DNA of 13,218 nt from DASPXY01 sp038227745 (GTDB taxonomy: Bacteria; Planctomycetota; Planctomycetia; Gemmatales; Gemmataceae), in NCBI GenBank assembly GCA_038227745.1, contig JBBRPS010000216.1:1-13218 (forward strand), in the 5' to 3' direction. Made by a program: the position numbers and the translations under genes. Shown here in pieces: positions 1-7,357 of the stretch (position 1 is the stretch's first letter; each line of letters begins with the position of its first letter). The notes beneath the pieces were generated by a model. That model was not told the DNA's origin. It made no database searches and saw nothing but the letters and a program-made list of their open reading frames with translations.

Positions 1-93
1 AGTGCGGCGCTCGGCGCCGCTTTCTTTTTTTCTTTCGCACGCGGCTCGGGGACCTGCCAAAGAAAGAGGGAAAGCGGCGCCGAGCGCCGCACT
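1..93. repeat. Compound inverted repeat, 24-bp perfect arms
   Basis: Bases 1-24 and 70-93 are perfect reverse complements separated by 45 nt. The arm may extend beyond the window start. Each arm folds on its own into a six-pair GC stem (4-9 with 15-20 in the left arm, loop 10-14), so the element can form either two small hairpins or one long cruciform. The interior is pyrimidine-rich after the left arm and purine-rich before the right arm, which extends the symmetry imperfectly. It lies 52 nt ahead of the first gene, in non-coding DNA. It resembles REP/BIME-type intergenic palindromes in layout. No mobile gene is attached within the window. Confidence 0.85.
4..36 (+). terminator. Intrinsic terminator candidate, T-rich tail
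   Basis: A stem of six GC pairs (4-9/15-20) with a five-base loop is followed directly by a tract of sixteen bases that is all T except for three C (21-36). This is the classic hairpin plus U-tract form and would end a plus-strand transcript arriving from left of the window. The mirror-image right arm (70-93), read on the minus strand, gives the same stem followed by a C/T-rich run, so termination could work in both directions. The upstream gene is not visible, so its role is inferred. Confidence 0.55.
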
Positions 94-144
94 CCAAAGC
101 GCCCCGGCTGACCCAGGGGGAAAGTTGGGTTCTGTACTTCCACC

Positions 145-774
145 ATGCTCCCCCTCCTCGTCAACCTGCGCGGCCGCCGGTGCCTGGTCGTCGGCGGCGG
201 TGCGGTCGGCACGCGGAAACGCCGGACGCTCGCCGAGGCCGGCGTCCACGTTCGCGTCGTCTGCCTGGAGCCGCCGCCCGCCGAGGCCGCCGACGTCGAA
301 TGGCTCACGGAACCCTACCAACCGCGGCACCTTGATGGCATCGCCCTTGCCGTCGCCGCCGCCACCCCGGAGGTCAACCGCCGCGTGGCGGCCGACGCGC
401 GCGCCCGCGGCGTGTGGGTGAACTCCGCGACCGACCCCGAGGAGGGCGACGTTGTCTTCCCCGCGGCGCTGCGGCGCGGCGACCTCGTCCTCGCTGTCGG
501 CACCGGCGGCCACGCCCCCGCCCTGGCGCGCACGATCCGCGACCGGCTGGCGGGCGACTTCGACGCGGTGTTCGGCGACTGGGTGGCGCTGCTCGCCGAG
601 CTGCGACCGCTGATCCGGGAGCGCGTGCCGGCGGGCGAGCGCCGCGGCTTACTCGAAGGGCTGTGCCGCTGGGAATGGCTGGAGCGGCTGCGCCGCGAGG
701 GCACCGGCGCGGTGCGAACGGCCATGTTCGCCGCGGTGGAAGCCCTGGCAGGGGGGGCGCACCCGCCGCTATAA
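145..774 (+). CDS. Siroheme synthase-type precorrin-2 dehydrogenase (CysG N-terminal/Met8-like)
   Basis: The 209-aa protein matches the stand-alone NAD-dependent precorrin-2 dehydrogenase/sirohydrochlorin ferrochelatase family, which converts precorrin-2 to sirohydrochlorin and may insert iron to give siroheme in the cytoplasm. A Rossmann glycine motif GGGAVGTRK lies at about residues 17-25. The family signature around NSATDPEEGD (about 93-102) holds Asp97, which aligns with the catalytic Asp of the CysG/Met8 fold. It is followed by FPAALRRGDLVLAVGTGG, where family members usually carry a serine (STGG). The methyltransferase half of full CysG is absent, as in many bacteria. No good Shine-Dalgarno precedes the ATG; this start was chosen because the conserved N-terminus begins there. 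The next gene starts 8 nt later, placing it in a haem cluster with hemA. Confidence 0.88.
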   Translation: MLPLLVNLRGRRCLVVGGGAVGTRKRRTLAEAGVHVRVVCLEPPPAEAADVEWLTEPYQPRHLDGIALAVAAATPEVNRRVAADARARGVWVNSATDPEEGDVVFPAALRRGDLVLAVGTGGHAPALARTIRDRLAGDFDAVFGDWVALLAELRPLIRERVPAGERRGLLEGLCRWEWLERLRREGTGAVRTAMFAAVEALAGGAHPPL

Positions 775-775
775 T
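770..775 (+). promoter_or_regulatory. Perfect TATAAT box 7 nt before the ccsA-like ATG
   Basis: The hexamer TATAAT overlaps the stop codon of the preceding gene and ends 7 nt before the ATG at 783. If used as a -10 element, transcription would start at or within a base or two of the ATG and give a leaderless mRNA. The -35 is poor: the best candidate is CTGGCA at 745-750, with a long 19-nt spacer. In DNA this GC-rich a perfect -10 hexamer is uncommon, but read-through from the upstream gene is the simpler explanation for expression. Confidence 0.25.
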
Positions 776-782
776 CGAAGTC

Positions 783-1616
783 ATGCTGACGCTGCTCGGG
801 AAGATCACCGCCGACTGTTTCACGGCGAGCTACGCGCTGGCCCTGGTGCTGGAACTGCTCTACCTGTTCCGGCCGCGCCCGGTGGTCCGCGCGTGCGCGC
901 TGGTCCTGGGCGGCGCCGGCCTGCTGGCGCACACGCTGTTCGTAGCCGTCAACCCGATGCCGCTGGAGACCGCCTACGGCTCGCTGATCTTCCTGGCCTG
1001 GGTGCTGGCGATGTTCTACCTCTATGGCTCGCTCCACCACCGCCGCGTTGCCTGGGGGTTATTCGTCCTGCCGCTCGTCCTGGGCCTGGTCCTGCTGGCG
1101 CGGCTGTTCCACGGCGACCCTGGGCCACGGGCCGAGACGGTCTCCTGGGAGTTGTTCACGCTGCTGCAGGGCCGGCACTTCTGGCCCGCGCTGCACGGTC
1201 TGCTGCTCCTGCTCGCCGCCATCGGCATCTCCGTCGGCTTCGTCGCCAGCGTGATGTACCTGGCGCAGGTCCGCCGGCTGCGGCAAAAGACTCTGCCGGG
1301 ACACGGCGTCAAGCTGCTCAGCCTGGAGCGCCTGGAGACGATGAACCGCCGTGCGATCATCCTGGCCTTCCCGATGCTGACGGCCGGGCTGCTGGTGGGC
1401 CTGGTGCTGCTGCTCAAGACGGACGAGCAGGCGACGGGGTGGGTCCGCATCCTAAGCGTGGTCGGGCTGTGGGTGGTGTTCGCGATCCTGCTCTACCTGC
1501 GCTACCGTGCGCATGCGCGCGGGCGGCGGGTGGCGCTGCTGACGATCGTGGCATTCGCGCTGCTGCTGTTCTCGCTGATCTCCGTTCACCCGTTCGCGCA
1601 GGGGGTGGTGCGATGA
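783..1616 (+). CDS. CcsA/HemX-like cytochrome c assembly membrane protein
   Basis: This 277-aa protein has about eight hydrophobic helices (roughly residues 10-30, 37-57, 66-83, 89-107, 135-157, 188-208, 219-237 and 247-265). That is the size and topology of the cytochrome c assembly family that includes HemX and CcsA/ResC. His-containing segments such as ALHGLLLLLA (about 135-144) fit haem-handling members. In Bacillus, HemX sits beside hemA and lowers GluTR level; the same neighbourhood occurs here, since the stop codon overlaps the hemA start (ATGA). The reading frame stays open far upstream (from 414), but that part is a shadow of the previous gene. The ATG at 783 begins the hydrophobic protein. 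The Shine-Dalgarno is weak. Whether it transports haem for cytochrome c or regulates HemA cannot be told from sequence. Confidence 0.8.
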   Translation: MLTLLGKITADCFTASYALALVLELLYLFRPRPVVRACALVLGGAGLLAHTLFVAVNPMPLETAYGSLIFLAWVLAMFYLYGSLHHRRVAWGLFVLPLVLGLVLLARLFHGDPGPRAETVSWELFTLLQGRHFWPALHGLLLLLAAIGISVGFVASVMYLAQVRRLRQKTLPGHGVKLLSLERLETMNRRAIILAFPMLTAGLLVGLVLLLKTDEQATGWVRILSVVGLWVVFAILLYLRYRAHARGRRVALLTIVAFALLLFSLISVHPFAQGVVR

Positions 1617-2887
1617 TGCTCCTCCTGGCGGTCGGCTGCAGTTCCCACAACACGTCGGTCGCGGTGCGCGAGCGGCTGGCGTTCGGGCCAGACCGGCTAC
1701 CCCTGGCCCTGGACGAATTGGGATCGCGCTACGGCTGCGAGGCGGTGATCCTGAGCACCTGCAACCGGGTCGAGCTGTACCTGGCGCGGACGGACGCGCA
1801 GGTGGCGCCGGACGTGGACCTGATCGCGGAGTTTCTGGCCGAGTTCCACCGCCTACCGGCGGAGGAGGTGGCGCCGCACCTCTACCACCACCGCAACGCC
1901 GACGCGGTCCGCCATCTGTTCCGCGTGACGGCGAGCCTGGACAGCATGCTGATCGGCGAGGGTCAGATCGCCGGACAGGTGAAGCGCGCCTACGAGCTGG
2001 CCATGGCTCATGCCGCGGCCGGCAGGACCCTCCACCAACTATTCCAGCACGCGCAGAAGGCCGCCAAGCGCGTCCGCACCGAGACGGGCATCGCGCGCGG
2101 CCATGTCTCGGTTTCGAGTACGGCGGTCGATTACGTCCGCCAGGTGTTCGAGCGCTTCGACGACAAGACGGTGCTGGTCATCGGCGCCGGCAAAATGGGC
2201 GAGCTGACGCTGAAGCACCTGAAGCAGTTGAAGCCGAAGCGGATCCTCGTGGCAAACCGCAGCCCGGAGAAGGCGGAGGCGGTGGCGCAGGGCTGCGGCG
2301 GCAGGGCGGTACCCTGGGAGCGGCTGGACGAGGCGCTCGCGGGGGCAGACATCGTGCTGAGCACGACGGGGGCGCCGGAGCCGATCGTGACACGCGCGCG
2401 CTGGGAGCAGATCCTGCCGCGACGGACAGGCGGGCCGGTGGTGATCCTGGACATCGCGGTGCCGCGCGACTTCGACGCGGCCATCCACGACGGCGACCGG
2501 ACGTGCCTGTTCAACATCGACGACCTGAAGCGGCTGCGCGAGCAGACGCTGCGCGACCGGGCCAAGCACGTGGCGCCGGCCGAGGCGATTATCGAGCAGG
2601 AGCAGCGGCGCTTCCTGGGCGAGTGGGCGCGGCAGCGCAACGGGCCGGTGATCGCGCGGCTGACGCAGGACTTCGAGGCGAAGCGGCAGGCGGTGGTGGC
2701 GCAGCTGCTGGGGCGGCTGAACGGCAAGCTGACCGACGCGGACCGCAAGTACCTCGAGGGGGCGTTCCGGCTGTTGCAGAACCAGTTCCTGCACGGGCCG
2801 ATCTCGGCGCTGGCGGAGGAGCCGCACGAGGGCGGCCGGCATACGCTGCCGGAGGCGCTGCGGAAGCTGTTCCGGTTGGAGGAGTGA
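1613..2887 (+). CDS. hemA: Glutamyl-tRNA reductase
   Basis: GluTR reduces glutamyl-tRNA(Glu) to glutamate-1-semialdehyde with NADPH, the first committed step of the C5 route to tetrapyrroles. At 424 aa the length is normal. The N-terminal catalytic domain carries the VRERLAF motif (about 18-24) and the thioester-forming cysteine in STCNRVELY (Cys50). The family signature SLDSMLIGEGQI precedes the linker. An NADPH-binding motif VLVIGAGKMGE follows, then a helical dimerisation domain at the C-terminus. Two consecutive ATG codons (1613 and 1616) are both possible starts; AGGGGG lies about 8 nt upstream. The ATGA overlap with the upstream membrane protein implies translational coupling. It is the last gene of the plus-strand haem cluster and converges on a minus-strand gene 87 nt downstream. 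Confidence 0.97.
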   Translation: MMLLLAVGCSSHNTSVAVRERLAFGPDRLPLALDELGSRYGCEAVILSTCNRVELYLARTDAQVAPDVDLIAEFLAEFHRLPAEEVAPHLYHHRNADAVRHLFRVTASLDSMLIGEGQIAGQVKRAYELAMAHAAAGRTLHQLFQHAQKAAKRVRTETGIARGHVSVSSTAVDYVRQVFERFDDKTVLVIGAGKMGELTLKHLKQLKPKRILVANRSPEKAEAVAQGCGGRAVPWERLDEALAGADIVLSTTGAPEPIVTRARWEQILPRRTGGPVVILDIAVPRDFDAAIHDGDRTCLFNIDDLKRLREQTLRDRAKHVAPAEAIIEQEQRRFLGEWARQRNGPVIARLTQDFEAKRQAVVAQLLGRLNGKLTDADRKYLEGAFRLLQNQFLHGPISALAEEPHEGGRHTLPEALRKLFRLEE

Positions 2888-2974
2888 GGGTGGGGATCCG
2901 CTGAGCCCAGCATGGACTCAAAGAGTCACGCACATGAAGACGTACGACTAACGTACTTCTGGGCCATCGTGCCC

Positions 2975-3328
2975 TCAGGCTTGTTTGAGTTTCAAAGCGG
3001 CACGCGCCTTCGCCATGCGGACCAGATGCTCGACGTACTGGTACTGCTCCCAGGCGCGCTGCTCGTCGGGGGAGAGACTCCCGCTGCGGTTTTTCTCCAG
3101 CAGCTCCTCGAGCCGTTCCTGTAGGGCAGCGGAGGGACGGAGGGCGAGGATCTCTTCCGGCGTGGGCAGCGATGCGAGGGTTTCGAGAACGTCGGTCAAC
3201 CCCGAGAAGCCCGCCCCGCCCTGGTCGCTCCAGGCGCGGATGCCCAGCTCAAGAATGTGCGGCAACTCCTTCTCGACCGGCTGTAACCGCAGGGCCAGTT
3301 CGTCAGAGATGGTCAAGGTGATTTCCAC
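2975..3328 (-). CDS. Small helical protein of unknown function (antitoxin-like size)
   Basis: The 117-aa product has a beta-like N-terminus (VEITLTISDELALRL), as in families of short proteins starting METITL/MTITL, followed by a mostly helical, charged C-terminal half with LERL/LEELLEKNRSGSLSPDEQ and VEHLVRMAKARAALK. Similar architectures are common in cyanobacterial and planctomycete small proteins, some beside VapC- or HNH-type toxins, but no toxin gene adjoins it here. The frame is open to an ATG at 3367. The GTG at 3328 is preferred because AGGAGG lies 4 nt before it and because conserved-looking sequence begins there. It is an isolated gene, convergent with hemA and downstream of the HAD-ATPase gene by 179 nt. 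No function is assigned. Confidence 0.7.
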   Translation of the reverse strand: MEITLTISDELALRLQPVEKELPHILELGIRAWSDQGGAGFSGLTDVLETLASLPTPEEILALRPSAALQERLEELLEKNRSGSLSPDEQRAWEQYQYVEHLVRMAKARAALKLKQA

Positions 3329-3332
3329 GCGG

Positions 3333-3338
3333 CCTCCT
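3333..3338 (-). promoter_or_regulatory. Shine-Dalgarno AGGAGG deciding the GTG start at 3328
   Basis: A full AGGAGG on the minus strand lies 4 nt before GTG 3328. The upstream ATG at 3367 has no comparable site. This supports the shorter 117-aa product. Confidence 0.6.
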
Positions 3339-3377
3339 ATCGGCTCTTGCGTTTCTATCGCCCGCATGAGCCATCCT

Positions 3378-3383
3378 ATTCTA
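3378..3383 (-). promoter_or_regulatory. -10-like box TAGAAT upstream of the small minus-strand gene
   Basis: TAGAAT (5/6 to consensus) on the minus strand lies about 50 nt before the GTG start and would give a leader of about 43 nt. The -35 region is GC-rich and matches poorly, so this is a weak prediction. It would let the small gene be transcribed separately from the glucan operon. Confidence 0.3.
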
Positions 3384-3507
3384 CCGCGGCGGCCCGCTGT
3401 TCGGCCACGCGGGATCCCTGCCCAGGCCGGAATTCTCGGTGTCGCCTTCGGCCTCGTTCGGGCGAAGTTCGCCGCCCCGGTCCGGGCTCCCGACGCCGGC
3501 CATTCGC

Positions 3508-5271
3508 TTACCGCCCTTGCGTCGGCTCCGCATCGGTCCCCGGCATCGGCAGCGGGCTGGCCGCGGGCGCCGTGTAGCGGCGCTCGACCGCGGCCTTGAT
3601 CAGCGCCCGGCTCTCGGCCGGCGAGGCGTTCGTCAGCCCCTCCGCCGTCTGCGTCTCGGCCGCCAGGTCCTCGTCCTTGATGTACTCACGGAACCAGCGC
3701 GAGTAATCGCCCTGGCGGAGGTGGTAAAGCCAGGTTTCGTCATCGACGCCGTCGGCCAGCTGGAGGAATAGCACAAGGTTCTGCGCCCGCAGGTTGAGCT
3801 TGCCCTCCGGGCCGCGGAAGTAGAAACTGCGGTCGGGCGGCAGTTCGCCCTCGGCGTACTTGCGCGAGTGACGGCGGCGCTCTGTCTTGCCTGGGGCCAC
3901 CCGCACCCGATACGGCGCCTCGCCACGGTACTTCGGCCACAGCAGCACCTCGCCCGCTTCCAGCTCCACGGGCCGCAGCGCCGGCGGCGCCTCCCCGAGC
4001 GCCTTGCAGAAGCCGCCGAGCGTGGCCTCCGGCTCGGCGCCGACAGCGATCACCGTGCCGACCCCGCCCAGGGCCGCCGCGCTGACCTGGTCGGGGTGGA
4101 CCGTCACGATCATCGTGCTGCTGATCTCGCCCGGCAGTGCCAGGGCCCCCGGCTGCCACGACGCCGGCAGCAGGTGGTGCGCCTCGTCGATCAGCAGCCA
4201 GTGCGGCCTGCCGGTCCGCGCCCGCATCTCCAGCAGGCGCGGCAGCAGACCGAGGAAGAACGGCGGCCGGTCGGTCACCGGCAGGCCGATCAGGTTGACC
4301 ACCGTGTTCTGTTCGGGGTTGACCAGCGCCTCGAGCACCTCCTTGACCGTCGGCCCCTGCCGGCTGCTGCCCAGGGTGAGCGCCCCCGGGAGGCCTTCGT
4401 AATCCCCCTCCGGGTCGATGATGCAGAACTGGTACTTGTGCTCCATCAGCCGTTCGAGCAGGCTGGTGGCGGAGGTCGATTTGCCGCTGCCGGATGGGCC
4501 GGCGATCAGCACCCCGGGGCCATAAGGCGGCAGGCGCACCTCGCCGCCGTCGGGGCGCGTCCCGAAGAGGAGCTGATGCCGCTCCAGCCTGCCGTCGAGG
4601 TTCTTCAGGTCGTCGCCGACCATCTGCCCGATCAGCTCCGCGACGCCGGCACCGTGGTCGGCGCGCGTCACCAGGTCGGCGCGGTCCTTCAGGGCCGGCA
4701 GAGCGTTGGCGACGGCGACGGCGCACTCGCACAGGCTGAGAAAGGCGTGGTCGTTCTCCGCGTCGCCGACGCCGACAGCCTCGTGGGGGGACAGCTGCAT
4801 CTCGCGCAGGGCGGCGGCCAGGCCGGTCGCCTTGTTGACGCCCGCGGGTAATATCATTACCGCGCCTTTATTGAAGATGACCTGTAGTTCCAGGCCCATG
4901 TCGCGGATTGTCTTCAGGACCGTCACCTCGTGCGGCTGCCAGGTGGCGACGATGACGCGGCCGACGGAGATGGGGCCGACGCCGCGCTCGCGCAGTTTCT
5001 GCACGAAGTCGGGGGGCGGCGGCTCGGCCAGGCGCTTCTCCTCGCGGGTGGAGGGGCGGTAGAGCAGGCCGCCGTTCTCCGCGACGACCCACTCGAAGAG
5101 GTGGAGCTGCGCGAAAACTTTCTGCAGGTCGTCCAGTTCGCGGCCCGTGACCATGACGAGCCTGCGGCCGGTCGCCAGCAGCTTCTCCAGCGCGGCGAGA
5201 GTCGGGACGTCCACCCGCCCCTCGTGGGCCAGGGTGCCGTCGTAGTCCGACGCCAGAACGTGGTAACGCAT
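3508..5271 (-). CDS. HAD-IIB phosphatase domain fused to a HerA-like P-loop ATPase
   Basis: The 587-aa protein has three parts. Residues 1-215 form a Cof/SPP-like HAD hydrolase: motif I DYDGT with Asp9 and Asp11, motif II Thr42 in VTGRE, motif III Lys147 and motif IV GVGDAEND with Asp170 and Asp174. All catalytic positions are intact, so a sugar-phosphate-type phosphatase activity is plausible. Residues 245-465 form a P-loop ATPase with Walker A GPSGSGKST (258-266, Lys264) and Walker B HWLLIDEAHH (357-366), of the HerA/DUF87 type. Residues 475-540 form a third domain with conserved-looking FYFRGPEGKLNLRAQN and HLRQGDYSRWFRE blocks, reminiscent of DUF5752-like modules; the last 45 residues look disordered. 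AGGAG 8 nt before the ATG fixes the start. It begins 15 nt after the debranching enzyme and is almost surely co-transcribed with it. Substrate and the role of the ATPase are unknown; a link to glucan or trehalose phosphate metabolism is inferred from context. Confidence 0.85.
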   Translation of the reverse strand: MRYHVLASDYDGTLAHEGRVDVPTLAALEKLLATGRRLVMVTGRELDDLQKVFAQLHLFEWVVAENGGLLYRPSTREEKRLAEPPPPDFVQKLRERGVGPISVGRVIVATWQPHEVTVLKTIRDMGLELQVIFNKGAVMILPAGVNKATGLAAALREMQLSPHEAVGVGDAENDHAFLSLCECAVAVANALPALKDRADLVTRADHGAGVAELIGQMVGDDLKNLDGRLERHQLLFGTRPDGGEVRLPPYGPGVLIAGPSGSGKSTSATSLLERLMEHKYQFCIIDPEGDYEGLPGALTLGSSRQGPTVKEVLEALVNPEQNTVVNLIGLPVTDRPPFFLGLLPRLLEMRARTGRPHWLLIDEAHHLLPASWQPGALALPGEISSTMIVTVHPDQVSAAALGGVGTVIAVGAEPEATLGGFCKALGEAPPALRPVELEAGEVLLWPKYRGEAPYRVRVAPGKTERRRHSRKYAEGELPPDRSFYFRGPEGKLNLRAQNLVLFLQLADGVDDETWLYHLRQGDYSRWFREYIKDEDLAAETQTAEGLTNASPAESRALIKAAVERRYTAPAASPLPMPGTDAEPTQGR

Positions 5272-5286
5272 GGCGTTTCTCCTCTC

Positions 5287-7329
5287 TCACTCCGCGGTCT
5301 TCGCCCAGCAACGCAGCACCTCGGCGACACTCCACGCCTGCGCGATGCAGCCGCGCGGCGCGTACGGCGGCTCGGCGTCGAAGATCTCGCTGATCGAGCC
5401 AACGCAGGCGTTGTGCAGCTCGCCCGTGAAGCCCTGCAGAAAACGGCGGGCGCCCGCGCGGTCGTCGGGGCGGAGCTTCAGCCAGGCGTCGATGAACGGG
5501 CCGATCAGCCACCCCCAGACGGTCCCCTGATGGTAGGCCGCGTCGCGCGCCCGCAGGTCGCCGTAATACTTCGCCTTGTAGTCCGGGCTGCCCGGCGCCA
5601 GCGAGCGCAGGCCGACCGGCGTCAGCAGACGGTCCTTGACGACCTTCAGCACCGGCTCCCAGCGCTCGCGCTCGAGCACCGGGTGCGGCAGCGAGATGGC
5701 AAACACCTGGTTGGGCCGGCACGACGGGTCGTCGCCGCCGCCCTCCCTGTCCACGACGTCGTAGAGGTAGCCGCCGTCGGCGTACCAGAAGCGGCGGTTG
5801 AACGAGCGCCGCGCCTGCTCCGCGTGGTCGGCGTACGCCCGCGCCGCCTGCTCGCCCTCCTCCGCGCGCACCCACGCCTCCAGCAGGCACAGGGCGTTGT
5901 ACCACAGCGCGTTGATCTCGACCGCCTTGCCGCGCCGCGGCGTCACCACCCAGTCGCCGACCTTGGCGTCCATCCACGTGAGCTGATAGCCCTCCGCCCC
6001 CTGGCGCAGCAGGCCGTCCTCCGGGTCCACGCCGATGCCGAAGCGCGTGCCGCGCAGGTGGTGCGCCACGATGTCCTTCAGCTTCGGCAGCAGCAGTCGC
6101 AGCGTGGTCCGGTCGGACGTGGCGTCGAGGTAGCGCTTCAGGGCGTGGAAAAACCACAGCGTTGCGTCGGCGGTGTGGTACAGGCCCTCCTTTTCGCCCT
6201 CGGGGAACAGGTTGGGGATGAGGCCGTCGCGGACGTAGTGGGCGAAGGTGCGCAGGATGAAGCCGGCCTCGGTCTGGCGGCCGGTGGTGAGCGTCAGCCC
6301 CTCCAGACCGATCATCGTGTCGCGGCCCCAGTCCGTGAACCAGTGGTAGCCGGCGATGACGGTGCGGACCTCGTCGCCGCCGGCGTGGGCGCGGGCGGCG
6401 TCGGCGACACGGCCGGCCGGCGTGATGAGGAACTGGTCGGCCGCCAGCACCAGCTCGCGGCCGGCGCCGGTGCGCGCCGCGGGATGGGCGGCGGCGATCA
6501 GCCGCTCGCGCCGCTCGCGCTCGGCCTGGAACGCCTCGGCCGGCCCCAGCGCCAGGATCGTCTCCCACGGCTCGGTCGAGGCGACGAGGGTGGCGTCGTG
6601 GTCGCGCGTCAGATCGACGCGGAAATACCCGGGGCTCCACAGCGCGCCGAGGGCCTCGTAGCCGCGGCTCTGCTCGACGCGGTAGTGGATCTCCGGCAGT
6701 TCGGTGCCGTCCATGGTGAAGGCGGCGCGCTTGCCATGCAGGTACAGGCGCAGCGGCGGCAGGGCCGACTTCGACGACAGCTCGTACTTCCCCTCCATGG
6801 CGGTCAGCGTGTAGGGGCCGGGGTGGGCCATGCTGACCGGGGCCTCGTGCGCGCGGAAGTGGACCGACGGCCGCACCTTCAGCCGCACCGTGCCGTCGCC
6901 GGCGACGAGGCGGTAGTTGACGTGGACGGTGTTCTGGAGGTGCGGCAGCAGCACGCGCTTCTCGAAGGCGAAGTTGCCGATGTCGTAGCGCCACACGGGC
7001 AGGCCCTGTTCGAGGCGGAACTCCGCGACGTGTTCGACGCCGCGCAGGTTGAGCCGGCCGGCGGCGTGCTCCTCGCCGCCGAAGAGGAAAGTCGTGCCGT
7101 CGGGGAGGCGGATCCATTCGGATAGGTGGTTGAGCATGACCTGCCGGCCGAGGGGCGCGGGCAGGGCGGCGATCAGGAGGCTGTGGTAGCGGCGCGAGGC
7201 GACGCCGGCGATCGTACCGGAGGCGTAGCCGCCCAGGCCGTTCGTCACCAGCCACTCGTGCGTCAGCAGTAACTCCGCCTTCTTCTCGGGGTCGCGCGGC
7301 AGCGGGATGCGAAGGACCCAATCGTCCAT
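5287..7329 (-). CDS. Glycogen debranching enzyme (amylo-alpha-1,6-glucosidase, GH133-like)
   Basis: At 680 aa this matches the bacterial/archaeal debranching enzyme that removes alpha-1,6 branches of glycogen-like glucans. The N-terminal GDE_N domain shows TNGLGGYASGTIAG and SRRYHSLLIAA (about 29-55). The C-terminal (alpha/alpha)6 barrel carries HWFTDWGRDTMIGLEG (about 326-342), LTWMDAKVGDWVVTPR and VEINALWYNAL (about 449-480), and YHQGTVWGWLIGPF (about 598-611). All are strong family signatures, and the gene appears intact. GGAG about 10 nt before the ATG supports the start. There is no signal peptide, so it is cytoplasmic. It sits between treZ (upstream, across a 154-nt palindromic gap) and the HAD-ATPase gene (15 nt downstream). 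It would supply linear maltodextrins that trehalose synthesis can use. Confidence 0.94.
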   Translation of the reverse strand: MDDWVLRIPLPRDPEKKAELLLTHEWLVTNGLGGYASGTIAGVASRRYHSLLIAALPAPLGRQVMLNHLSEWIRLPDGTTFLFGGEEHAAGRLNLRGVEHVAEFRLEQGLPVWRYDIGNFAFEKRVLLPHLQNTVHVNYRLVAGDGTVRLKVRPSVHFRAHEAPVSMAHPGPYTLTAMEGKYELSSKSALPPLRLYLHGKRAAFTMDGTELPEIHYRVEQSRGYEALGALWSPGYFRVDLTRDHDATLVASTEPWETILALGPAEAFQAERERRERLIAAAHPAARTGAGRELVLAADQFLITPAGRVADAARAHAGGDEVRTVIAGYHWFTDWGRDTMIGLEGLTLTTGRQTEAGFILRTFAHYVRDGLIPNLFPEGEKEGLYHTADATLWFFHALKRYLDATSDRTTLRLLLPKLKDIVAHHLRGTRFGIGVDPEDGLLRQGAEGYQLTWMDAKVGDWVVTPRRGKAVEINALWYNALCLLEAWVRAEEGEQAARAYADHAEQARRSFNRRFWYADGGYLYDVVDREGGGDDPSCRPNQVFAISLPHPVLERERWEPVLKVVKDRLLTPVGLRSLAPGSPDYKAKYYGDLRARDAAYHQGTVWGWLIGPFIDAWLKLRPDDRAGARRFLQGFTGELHNACVGSISEIFDAEPPYAPRGCIAQAWSVAEVLRCWAKTAE

Positions 7330-7357
7330 GGCAGTTCACTCCAGCTTCTGGCTCGGT

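Noticed and set aside
2888..2974. Short palindromes near the hemA stop (GACTC/GAGTC, GTACG/CGTAC)
   Set aside because: Five-base stems without a T tract; no better than chance for a terminator.
4930..7125. Long plus-strand open frame (731 codons) opposite the debranching enzyme and the HAD-ATPase gene
   Set aside because: Its product is rich in Arg, Ala, Val and Gln with no motif, and it is the mirror of two clearly recognised genes. Long antisense frames are expected in DNA this GC-rich.
4868..7339. Minus-strand open frame of 823 codons overlapping the debranching gene
   Set aside because: It is the same strand read in another frame and is full of Arg/Pro/Ala repeats. The debranching frame carries the family motifs.
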